A stretch of DNA of 64,000 nt from Pohlia nutans (taxonomy: Eukaryota; Streptophyta; Bryopsida; Bryales; Mniaceae). The stretch covers positions 2,916,501-2,980,500 of the forward strand of contig CM040086.1 in assembly GCA_022496805.1 (NCBI GenBank). Direction: 5' to 3'. The notes beneath the pieces are model-generated. The model saw only the letters and a program-made list of their open reading frames with translations, was not told where the DNA came from and did not search any database. This document shows positions 55,538-64,000 of the stretch, in pieces. How positions within the stretch are numbered: position 1 is the first letter of the stretch; each line of letters begins with the position of its first letter. A program made the position numbers and the translations under genes.

Positions 55538-58068
55538 TATTTATTTATTTTTATTACATCTTTATTTTGCATCTGTCGTTCCTATCAGTGGCTTTTGTTT
55601 TTTTTCAATTCTGCATGTGTTTTCGGTTGTGGGTTTGCTTGTATATATTGACGTGTATTAATAAAACAAGAAATGCAAGATAACCTCTTAACAGAAAGAG
55701 GTTATTTCACAAATTTTGGAAATCCTGGATGTTCCTGTGACTTGTGTCAACATGATCTGCTGGTATTTTTGATCTTTTTATCTACAAGCTTTCTGGTTGA
55801 CCTGGCAGGCTGAGAAGACATTCTACTTTGGGAAGTACAAGATAGACCCCACGGAGGTGTTTTTGATTTCACAACACTCATATGCCTTTGTGAACCTCAA
55901 GCCTGTTGTTCCTGGTATGGCCTGTTTGTCATCATGATACCTCTTTTGCGTCTTTTTGAAATGAGATTGCTATTCTTCTGATATTCAAGGGAGGTGATTA
56001 TATGTGCCACTTATAAGATTCTTACCGGTTGCTACCTAACACGCAAGTAAGACAATTACCAGTGGAGAATGATTCAGTGTCCAAATGCTTGTGTAAATAT
56101 CTAAAGCAACTTTGTTGGGGGTGCATTACTGGCGCAGGTCATATCCTTTACACTGAAAGAGTTCTGTAAGATCCGGACCATCCTGAAAGTGATTTATAAT
56201 AGAAAAGATAGCGAGGTGGAGCTCAGAACTTTCGAACTGGCAGTTTCCACTTATATTGGTGAATGGGTCAGGTTTCATTTGGTGGTACTTCTGCAAGCAG
56301 AAATTTTTAAATTGTCAAACAATCTAGCAGAATACTGACCCTAACTACCAACCGTATGAACAGTCTCCTTTCTTTTCTTTTTTTCCGTATTTCCTGAGGT
56401 ATTCTTCTGGTGTGTAGAGTGCTTTTGGTTTTTGCCTTGACGCGTAAAAACATGTGTTGGTCAGTCCGAAGAGAGTAGTTCATAGGTTCCTCGATTTGAG
56501 CCCTGAGGAAGCCTCTGACTTGTGGCTTACGGCTCAGCGAGTTGGCCAGAAGATTGAACCGTTCTTCAAAGCAACGTCGTTGACATTCGCTATCCAGGTA
56601 GGCTGACTATTCCCCATTACCTCCCTGGACCACCTCATTACATCTTTAACCCCTAAATGCCAAGAGCCCTCTCCAAATTCAGCAGTTTTGCAAAGATGCA
56701 CTATAAAATGCAACCTAGAGGAATATTTTGAACTTGATATATGAATTAAAGATGTACATTATGAATTTTAGATTCTGTTAGATCTATGATTGCTATTACC
56801 AATAATTTTGTATAAAATTTGAAACGTGAAATTCAATATTATTTTGGATATTGACAATTTACAGATGAAATTCTTTGTGATTGGTTGAAATGTAATACTC
56901 TAAGTGTAGTGATTTTTGGAGATTTTTTTGGTTGCTTAATTCTATGAGTTGACTTTTTTTAGACGACTTTTACATTGAAATCTTCAAAATTTTGGGTGAA
57001 TCACTACAACATGAAGTGAGGCATAAAAATTTCACAAATCATCCCCTTTCTAATCGAATCACATATGCATGAAGCTAACTTCCCATAGAATCTATAGTAA
57101 AAATTCCACGCTGCAAAAAGTGCATGACGGATGAGAAATTATGGATGAAACCTGTACATCGTCCAAAAAATGGACACTCAGGCAGTTAGGGGTTAACCCT
57201 TAACTGCACTTTGGAAGAAGCTAATAGCTGATTTTAGTCATTTCCAAACCATATTTCTATTGTTCCAAAATGCAGGGCATGATTTCTTCTTTCTATTGGT
57301 ATATTTGTTATTTTCAAGTGAATTATTTCAACCCCATGGAAGCGGCCACTTTTGGTTAACTTCTGTAAATGTTGGGGAGGTTATCTCAAGCAATCAGTGC
57401 AATCGAGACATTGGCTTTTCTCTCAATTGATAATATTCTAGGTTTCATTGAACTATACAGTTTTATTGTTATTGTTCCAGGATGGTGCACAGGCTGGGCA
57501 AACTGTACCACATGTTCATGTCCACATTCTTCCTAGAAAGAGTGGGGACTTCGAGAATAACGATGAAGTGTATGATGTGGTAAGATCATGACATTCATTT
57601 GGTATGCTCTCTTATCTGCAGTAGGCAGCAGCTGTTTTTTCGCAACCCTTCAAGCCGCCTGCAAGGTTAGACCAGTGTGGAGCAAGCTCTGCACTAATAA
57701 TGATATTTTTTGTTACTGACTAGTTATGAAGGAACGTCCACCGCCCTACTGTTGTTGTAATGAACAGTGTGGCCTATAGATAGGTTTTTCAGTAGTAATA
57801 GTGTGGTGGTGAAGTAGTAGACTTTGTATGAGATTTTTGGCATCTTCTGTTTGAAGCGTACTTTCAATCTATGATTGGTGTTTGGTAAGGATCTTGTGTG
57901 CATATCTGGATGTCTCAACCATCTTGATCAAGTTTGTGTTGAGAAATGTTGTAGATTGATGAGAAGGAAAAGCAACTCTCGGAGAAGCTGGATTTGGACA
58001 AGGAACGGAAGGATCGAACTTTTGACGAAATGGCAGCTGAGGCTGCTGAGTTGCGAGCCCTTTTCTAA
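54368..58068 (+). CDS. FHIT: FHIT-type bis(5'-adenosyl)-triphosphatase (HIT family), seven exons, 220 aa
   Basis: Family role: hydrolysis of diadenosine tri- and polyphosphates. Exons are 54368-54503, 55398-55456, 55809-55914, 56138-56140, 56452-56597, 57481-57579 and 57955-58068; the sum is 663 nt with all phases matching. Conserved parts are [44 protein letters not shown] and the HIT triad HVHVHILP with nucleophile His163. The C-terminal [11 protein letters not shown] is as I recall it from plant members. Exon 1 adds an Arg/Ser-rich presequence suggesting mitochondria or plastid; an internal ATG in exon 2 could give a cytosolic form. Joining GHVLV requires a 3-nt exon and an AT-AC intron. 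Introns 1 and 5 carry piggyBac-like elements. Confidence 0.88.
54994..55257. mobile_element. piggyBac-like element, type B, in FHIT intron 1
   Basis: TTAA lies at 54990-54993 and 55258-55261, with termini CCCCTAAAGGACCAAGG and, as complement, CCCCTAAAGGACCATAAGG, nearly perfect for 14 bp. An internal 34-bp tandem duplication lies at 55007-55074. Confidence 0.78.
56138..56140 (+). other. 3-nt microexon (GTC) of the FHIT gene
   Basis: Exon 3 ends CCT G at 55914 before a GT donor, and the codons GGT CAT (Gly-His) must follow to give the conserved PGHVLV. The sequence GCGCAG|GTC|ATATCC supplies exactly GTC between an AG acceptor and a U12-type donor, and exon 5 begins AT GTG. No other combination I found keeps the frame and the motif. 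Confidence 0.7.
56141..56451 (+). other. U12-type AT-AC intron of the FHIT gene (311 bp)
   Basis: The donor ATATCCTTT is a perfect match to the AT-AC minor-spliceosome consensus. The branch-site motif TGCCTTGAC at 56433-56441 matches TTCCTTRAC in 8 of 9 positions, its A lies 11 nt before the end, and the intron ends AAAAAC. No AG acceptor near exon 5 restores the frame: the codon two before CAT is TAA. Confidence 0.8.
56650..57192. mobile_element. piggyBac-like element, type A, 543 bp, in FHIT intron 5
   Basis: TTAA lies at 56646-56649 and 57193-57196, with termini CCCCTAAATGCCAAGAG and, as complement, CCCCTAACTGCCTGAG. It shares CATAAAAATTTCACAAATCATC and other blocks with the type A copies 20-30 kb away, including the one split by the hAT-like element. 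Confidence 0.78.
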
Positions 58069-59648
58069 GTCTTATCTACACTAACAGGTTTGAAGCTCAA
58101 GTTTGAAGCATCTCAACCTCACCTTTTCTGTAACCTCGAGTTTTTTCACAGTTGGTTTCTTTGCAGAGTTTAGTAACCGCGACCTGCACAACATTTTAGA
58201 GAACCCTTGTTGAGCACCCTCTGATTTGGTATGACAAGAAATCCCTTTTAAGTGTGAGATTCTCAAATCAACTTCACGAATGAGAGTCTGTCAAAAGCCA
58301 TAATTTCACTTCATTTTTCTCTGATTTGACACGACTTTACTCTAAATAACTTACTTCCTAGCTGACATCGTTTTCAAAAGTGCCATGCCACTAGTAAAGA
58401 ATGTTGTGCACAGCTGCTGCAATACTTTTACTTTCTGCAAGAAGAGCTGATTATATGATTTTTTTTATGTAGGTTGTGTGGATGTCTACAACAGCGATCT
58501 CTCAAATTGTGCAGGTATCAAGAGAAGCAGTTACCATGGCTGAAAATTTTAGGTAGCATCGTTGTTGCTGCAGAGTGTAGGTGACAGATCTGGCACCTCC
58601 TTTTTCTTTCCACAAGTTTTTCAATAGTTGATAGCTATCAAAATATCCATGATGTGTTTCTGGTACGTAAGACATTGAAACATTCAGTTCTCGGTGGGCT
58701 TCATAAATTTATGAAATTTTACACAATGCATTAGTTACATAGGTCTAGATGATTGTGAAGATTAAGCAACAAATTTGTAGGTACTGCATGAAATGTGCAC
58801 CTATGCTGTAGCCATATGCAGAGGATGATTTTGATGCGTTCGTAACTGCAAATGAAGGCGTTTGCAAGTTAATTGAATCAGAATTAGATACACATCTTCC
58901 TGGTGACATACAAAAATCCACAGCAGTACTGCAAAGTAAAACTCTGGACTTGGGACTCCAGTCTCAATCAGCAGGAAGATGTAGATTACATGAACTTCTG
59001 AATTCAAAAAAGGAAACTACACCTTGTTGCGACCCTTCCCAAAATTGACCCGTATGGATTCTTACCTAAATGTACCGAATATGAGATCCTAGGGTCAATT
59101 TCGGATATATCTATTATTACTACTCTCAAATTATTAGTTCGTTCAAAAAAATATACACTAAGATGCATTGGAATTGCCTTTCAATGATGCTTGATTAACC
59201 GCTTTTAGTAAAGATTTCCTTTCAATTGCCAACCAAGACTCCACAAGCATTAAGGCAGTCAGACAAAATAGTAACAATGCTCAATATGCCTATTTAAATG
59301 CTTTTATGTGTACATACCTTATGCTCACCATCACATAATCTTGAAGATTCATTCCTCCATATGTAAGAAGACATTTATCACACGAAGACGAGCAGAAGTT
59401 GTCAAACGTACAGATATCAGTGGAACAGAACAAGTTCAAGACAGACACAGAAGTGGGATGATTTCAGTTCGAAGCATCTGACACGTCTCAACACTTTCTC
59501 AATACGTCTCAATACAAAGATAATAGCTGTATAAGTCAAACATGAAATAGAACAAGTCAAAGAAGTGGGGTAATTTCAATTGGAAACATCTGATTGTCTT
59601 CGCAAGCTATGATAACAATTTCTACTCAGAAATCCTAAATGATCTGAT
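58069..59648. other. Spacer between convergent FHIT and CDKG genes
   Basis: It holds the 3' regions of both genes. No further gene or element was recognised; open frames are short and without motifs. Confidence 0.5.
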
Positions 59649-62246
59649 CTAACCAAACAGACCCCCACCTCCAAGGTCTGACTTCTTCAGCATCTCCCGT
59701 TTCCTTTGTTCCTCCAATGGATCAGGGCTCTTCAGAAGACGCCGGTTCCTTCTATCATGCTCGCTTCGAGCAGGGAATGTGGGCATGAACTCTTTTGCCT
59801 TGGGCAAGGGGACTTCCCGGAACCATTCGTGGTTGAGCGCCTCGTCAGCTGTGATGCGCTTAGAAGGATCATAAGTGAGCAATTTATTCAACAAATCAAA
59901 CCCCTTTTCAGACAAGGTTGGCCTTCCAGCAAATGCCGTTGCTGGGAACTTCTCCCTGAGCCTGTTGAACGGCTGCTTGGTAAAATTACACCTTACACCA
60001 GGGAGCTTCACGAAGTCAGGCCAAATCTTCTCATTCGGAGTGCCCAGAGTCTTGAATATTTTGTCCACCTCATCAAGCACCGACTTCCCTGGAAATAACG
60101 GCTCTTTTGCGAGAAACTCTGCCATTATACACCCTAACGACCACATATCAATGGCCGTGGAGTACTTCTTTGCTCCCAGCAGAAGCTCAGGCGCCCTGTA
60201 CCACAGAGTAACCACTTCATGTGTATACTCCTTCAAAGGATCACCATATTGTCTTGCTAAACCAAAATCACAAATCTTCAACTCTCCACGATTGTTCAGC
60301 AGCAGGTTTGATGTTTTCAAATCCCTGTGCAACACCCAGTTGTCGTGTAGGTACTTCACCCCATCAAACAACTGCAGCATCAAGCACTTCACCTCACTCT
60401 GACTAAACGGCTGCTTCATCGTCTCCATCAACCCCTTCAGGTCGTGCTCCATATACTCCATAACCATGAAAATATTATCAAGCATGTTCCCAACCACAAC
60501 CTCCTTCACATCAACAACGGAAGGATGATGAAACGACAACAACACGTTAATCTCCCGCAACGAAGTCATGGGAAATCCACCTTTCTCCTTCTCCATCTTC
60601 ACCTTCTTCAAAGCAACAAGCTCACCTGTCTTCTTATCTCTGGCACGGAACACAACACCGTATGTTCCCTCATCGATCTTATTCAGCTTCTCGAATTCAT
60701 CTACAGATCTACAACCCTTCAACATATCAATAGCTCGATGCTGAGGACCATTTCCGATAGGTTCAACTTCGGGTTCAGATTCAAGCTCAGGCTGCTGGAC
60801 CTCCCTGTCCTCACTTCCACTGTCCTCATCAAGCTCCTGCAACTCCTTCTTGTTCAACTCTCGCTCATACTCTTCCCCATCCTGGCTACCTTTGTCCACG
60901 TTGCCACTTCCCTTCTCTTGCCTGAACTCTCCAGGCTCAGGTGAAGTGCTTGGAGCTCTACCCTGTTCATCACTGTCTGCGCTTTTGGACCTCTGCGCAC
61001 GAGCATTCTTTGACGCTCGCAACGAAGGGGAAGAGTTTTGCTCAGGAGAGTGAGGATCTTCAGCCCACCGTGACCTAGCTATGGTGATTGGAGCTGGAGT
61101 ACCACCACCGTCTTCTTCCTCTTGTCTGCTTGCCAGCATTGGGCTGTCGAGCACTTGACCCGGTTCAAGAGTATCCTCTGAATCAGGTGTCCCATTAACC
61201 CTTCTCACATCCTGCATATGCACATCACCACTTTGCACATCTCTCACACTTTGCGGATCTCTCCCTCTCTCCTCATCATAAGTCGAAGACGGTGAAGATG
61301 ACGAAGATGGAGAGTTTGCCATCTTTCCATTAACAACAGCAGCAGCTGGTGGCGAAGCAGACACCCGCTCACTTGATCTGTTAATCTCCATAGCTCTATC
61401 ACTTGGAGAGGAAGATGAGTGCTTGCCCATCACACGAGCCACAGTAGGGGAGACGGTAGCCTTACCCCTCAGCCTCACTTGGGGGGACACTCTTCCCATT
61501 GCAGGAGATGATTTGAGAGATGATGAAGCATTCGCATCGGCATTTGGCGGCGAAGGTTTAAGGGATGCAGGCGAACTTGGAGAATTTGGACCGAACCTGG
61601 ACGAAGGATGAGGAGGCCCTGCCGGTTGTTGCGATGTTGAAGCTTGCGTTCCCGTGCCACCTTTCGAGTCGTCTAAGTCCCAAACAATTGGATTGAACTT
61701 CCGCTTCTTCTGTGGAGAAGAAGCACTATTATTTCTGCCTCCACTATCCGTTGTCGTATTACGAGCATTGTTTGGTGGAGCATTTCTGTATTCTCTCACA
61801 TCGATTTCTCCATCTTCTCTTCTGCTTGAGGTTGTTGTAATTTCGCCAGGTTCTCGATCGGCCTCTTGAGCTCTCAACCGAGCTCTCCTATCCCTGTCCC
61901 GTTCTCTTTCCCGATCTCGTTCTCGTTCTCTTTCCCTCTCCCTCTCCCGTTCCTTCTCAATTTCTCGGTCTCTGTCCCGTTCATTGATGCGATCCCTGTC
62001 TCCTCTTTCTCTTTCTCTGTCGCGTTCACGGTCGCGGTCACTGATCCTGTCCCTGCCTCTGTCGTTCCTCTCTCTGTCGTTGATCATACGACCTCGTGGA
62101 TCCTCGCGAGCAGGCCCGCGCTCCCTGTCCCGCTCCGACAGCCGGTCGCGCACGCTCCCCGGCCGCTCCCGCTCGCGAATTGGCGACAACGGCGGCGTTC
62201 GGCTGGGAATCCGCGGGTGCGACGACGGTAACGGCATCGTGCACAC
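59649..62246 (-). CDS. CDKG: CDKG / CDK11-like cyclin-dependent kinase, uninterrupted frame, 865 aa
   Basis: A Ser/Thr kinase domain spans about residues 518-808: glycine loop DEGTYGVV (Thr and Tyr at the inhibitory positions), catalytic Lys547 (VALKK), HRD Asp642, DFG Asp660, T-loop Thr675 in [14 protein letters not shown]. The cyclin-binding helix reads PMTSLRE at 559-565; plant CDKG and animal CDK11 have PLTSLRE or PITSLRE. The C-terminal GGGGLFG is as I recall from plant CDKGs. Residues 10-130 are long Arg-Glu and Arg-Asp repeats, as in splicing-linked proteins, followed by Ser/Pro-rich and acidic regions. The family acts in the nucleus in pre-mRNA splicing and cell-cycle control with L-type cyclins. 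All 865 codons lie in one frame without an intron. The ATG at 62246 is used; a second Met three codons on is equally possible. Confidence 0.93.
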   Translation of the reverse strand: MCTMPLPSSHPRIPSRTPPLSPIRERERPGSVRDRLSERDRERGPAREDPRGRMINDRERNDRGRDRISDRDRERDRERERGDRDRINERDRDREIEKERERERERERERDRERERDRDRRARLRAQEADREPGEITTTSSRREDGEIDVREYRNAPPNNARNTTTDSGGRNNSASSPQKKRKFNPIVWDLDDSKGGTGTQASTSQQPAGPPHPSSRFGPNSPSSPASLKPSPPNADANASSSLKSSPAMGRVSPQVRLRGKATVSPTVARVMGKHSSSSPSDRAMEINRSSERVSASPPAAAVVNGKMANSPSSSSSPSSTYDEERGRDPQSVRDVQSGDVHMQDVRRVNGTPDSEDTLEPGQVLDSPMLASRQEEEDGGGTPAPITIARSRWAEDPHSPEQNSSPSLRASKNARAQRSKSADSDEQGRAPSTSPEPGEFRQEKGSGNVDKGSQDGEEYERELNKKELQELDEDSGSEDREVQQPELESEPEVEPIGNGPQHRAIDMLKGCRSVDEFEKLNKIDEGTYGVVFRARDKKTGELVALKKVKMEKEKGGFPMTSLREINVLLSFHHPSVVDVKEVVVGNMLDNIFMVMEYMEHDLKGLMETMKQPFSQSEVKCLMLQLFDGVKYLHDNWVLHRDLKTSNLLLNNRGELKICDFGLARQYGDPLKEYTHEVVTLWYRAPELLLGAKKYSTAIDMWSLGCIMAEFLAKEPLFPGKSVLDEVDKIFKTLGTPNEKIWPDFVKLPGVRCNFTKQPFNRLREKFPATAFAGRPTLSEKGFDLLNKLLTYDPSKRITADEALNHEWFREVPLPKAKEFMPTFPARSEHDRRNRRLLKSPDPLEEQRKREMLKKSDLGGGGLFG

Positions 62247-62750
62247 GCCGGGCGCCCTCCTGCTTCGAAAGAAGCCCTAAAATGCCCTAAACTCAACACA
62301 AACTTCTCCCCCTTCAGCTTCACAAGCACCTCCTCCTCAAACCCTAATTGCCAATTCCAACGCTCCCCTAACTACGGCACCGACGAAACACTTCTGATGA
62401 CAAAAGCCCTTGACAATTCCTCTAAAACGAGAATTCTCGAAGCAGTGAGCCTCGAAGCCTAAACTTCCGAAGAACACGAAAAAAACATTTGGTAACCACG
62501 AAAACTCAAGCTGCGGAAGTGTCACCAAATTTATCGCAATAGGCTAAAAATGAAAGACTAGCGTGGATGCTTCAATCCACATTCAGCTTCAAAAATCTCC
62601 ACCACCTCCTCCTCGAACCCTAATCGTTAATTCTGAAACTCCACCAATCCAACTACAGAGAAAACGAAACTACTTCAAATGAAAAAAAAAAGCCTCACAC
62701 ACTATCAGAAATCTCTCCAAAATTCTCACACCCTCGGAACTTATTGAAGC

Positions 62751-62792
62751 AGATTGCTTGCCGACCAAGAGAGATTGCTTGCCGACCAAGAG
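62751..62792. repeat. 21-bp perfect tandem duplication upstream of CDKG
   Basis: The unit AGATTGCTTGCCGACCAAGA(G) occurs twice without a gap, about 500 nt upstream of the CDKG start codon. Confidence 0.85.
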
Positions 62793-62866
62793 AGCTCAAG
62801 CTCCGAGAAAGGCACCTAAAGGTACTCAAAGCGTAACCAAATTCGATCAGATTTGTCTCAGAATGG

Positions 62867-62898
<32 letters not shown>
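62867..62898. repeat. Poly-A tract of 32 bases
   Basis: An uninterrupted homopolymer about 620 nt upstream of the CDKG start codon; its length may be uncertain in assembly. Confidence 0.85.
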
Positions 62899-62901
<3 letters not shown>

Positions 62902-64000
62902 TGTTAGAAGGGAGGATGGCGAGCGAACTTCATCAGATTATTATGCAGGAAAAGGCGTCGAGATGAGAAGCTTGCGATGGCGCAGCAATGAGCTCCGACC
63001 TTCAGAGCCTCGAGAGGGACAACGACGAGCGTCGGCATTGGAAATATGTAGATTGGCAACAATTGTCATCCGAGAGGGTTCGCTTTTACGTTGGATGAAA
63101 AATGTTCCAGCTCAGAGGAATTGTGTGCCACATAGGTCAGAGGTTTCATGGGATGCATAAAGTCTGGTCATTAAGAATATTCTTTTGGTGATGACTTCAA
63201 CAATAAACATGAAAAATATGCATAACGTTATCCTATATGCCGTGTGGTTGAAGGCATGATGGCAAGCGTGCTAGGACATTATAGAATATTTCTAATAGCT
63301 ATTTCTAAACATATGTTTGAAAAAGTTAATTTTTTGGTTTTTACATTTTAAACATTTGATGGTCTATGTTTTAATTTTAACCTCAATTTATATCTCCTTT
63401 GGAAGAATTTGGAATAATTAACAATTACAAAACAAGGGAATTTTTTTGATGGTGGACCCACCAAATTAATGCAATGAAAAACCTGTAGAATTTACATAAC
63501 CCTTTATACAAGTGTGATGAAATTCCATGGTCTCACTTACCAAACTTGGCAAGGTTTTAAGGTATGAAGTCCTATTTCTTGAAGAAAACAAAAGTACCTT
63601 GCTAGAATTGGTTTTAAAAGTTATGTCTTGTACTACATTAATAATGATTTTAAATATGTGTCATCAAATAGTGTTACTTACCATTCTCAAAAACATATTT
63701 ATTTAAGTTACATTAACAAGAAATTTCTGAGCTAATCAGAGAGCTTGATAGGTGGGTTTCAACATATTGAATCCGGATGTACTTGAACAAAAATTTCGTT
63801 TAGCATGGCCAAAACTTGACATTTGTAGAACTTGTAGCAATTTACACAACCTCAATCTTATTAGTTGTTCATAAATAAAAAATTGTGAGAGTTTGCCAAG
63901 TCAGACCCATTGAATTTGGAACCATTATATGAATAAATGGAACTTTCATTTTATTCCAAATTGTTTTTACTTTCTAATCTAATATATATTCCAATTACGT

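Larger units (their letters stand above)
62247..64000. other. 5' region of the CDKG gene and spacer to the window edge
   Basis: The 62250-62960 stretch is a likely leader and promoter region with two related AACCCTAAT-containing segments (about 62340 and 62620). The rest is AT-rich with short frames and no recognised element. Confidence 0.5.

Noticed and set aside
56138..56170. Ordinary exon starting GTCATATCC that reads [10 protein letters not shown]
   Set aside because: It hits a stop after ten residues and lacks the FHIT continuation, whereas the AT-AC intron model restores GHVLV exactly.
25448..57196. CCCTAAA motifs suggesting interstitial telomere repeats
   Set aside because: The motif occurs singly at element ends next to TTAA and never in tandem, so it is a terminal repeat and not telomeric DNA.
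61866..62280. Plus-strand Ser/Pro/Arg-rich frames opposite the CDKG N terminus
   Set aside because: They are the reverse complement of the Arg-Glu and Arg-Asp repeats of the kinase.

Overview
The window comes from a land-plant nuclear genome. Spliced GT-AG genes, a plant-type CDKG kinase, a GDSL esterase/lipase, an FHIT-type nucleotide hydrolase with an apparent organelle-targeting exon, a captured Rubisco small-subunit exon and Ty3/gypsy, pogo, hAT and Stowaway-like elements all agree. The AT-rich spacers and the rbcS wording would suit a seed-free plant, but the sequence cannot settle the lineage.

Positions 1-18892 hold a tandem array of one minus-strand Ty3/gypsy retrotransposon with a period of exactly 7843 bp (LTR 1759 bp plus internal region 6084 bp). 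Three LTRs, two complete gag-protease/pol units and a third gag cut by the window edge are present. Only single-base differences separate the copies and all complete reading frames are open, so the array is young. It ends exactly at an LTR terminus at 18892. Beyond it lie a decayed relative of the same gag (about 19560-21051) and a TA-flanked pogo/Tc1-mariner-like DNA transposon (21054-24605) with a broken transposase and a captured rbcS exon.

From 25 kb to 41 kb I see no host gene. This stretch is filled by AT-rich short elements that start and end inside TTAA with CCC(C)TAAA- or CCCTTTGA-like inverted termini, the hallmark of piggyBac-type non-autonomous elements. About twenty are visible, seven of them chained nearly end to end at 29.35-32.96 kb, and several sit in the spacers and introns of the right half. 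One carries a nested hAT-like element that itself carries a Stowaway-like palindrome.

The gene-bearing right part has a five-exon GDSL esterase/lipase (42282-46602, +), LysM exons (49886-50650, -), a seven-exon FHIT/HIT hydrolase (54368-58068, +) and an uninterrupted CDKG/CDK11-like kinase frame (59649-62246, -). These genes do not form a pathway; each is independently transcribed. The FHIT gene model needs a 3-nt microexon followed by an intron with textbook U12-type AT-AC signals. That is the most unusual gene-structure observation in the window.
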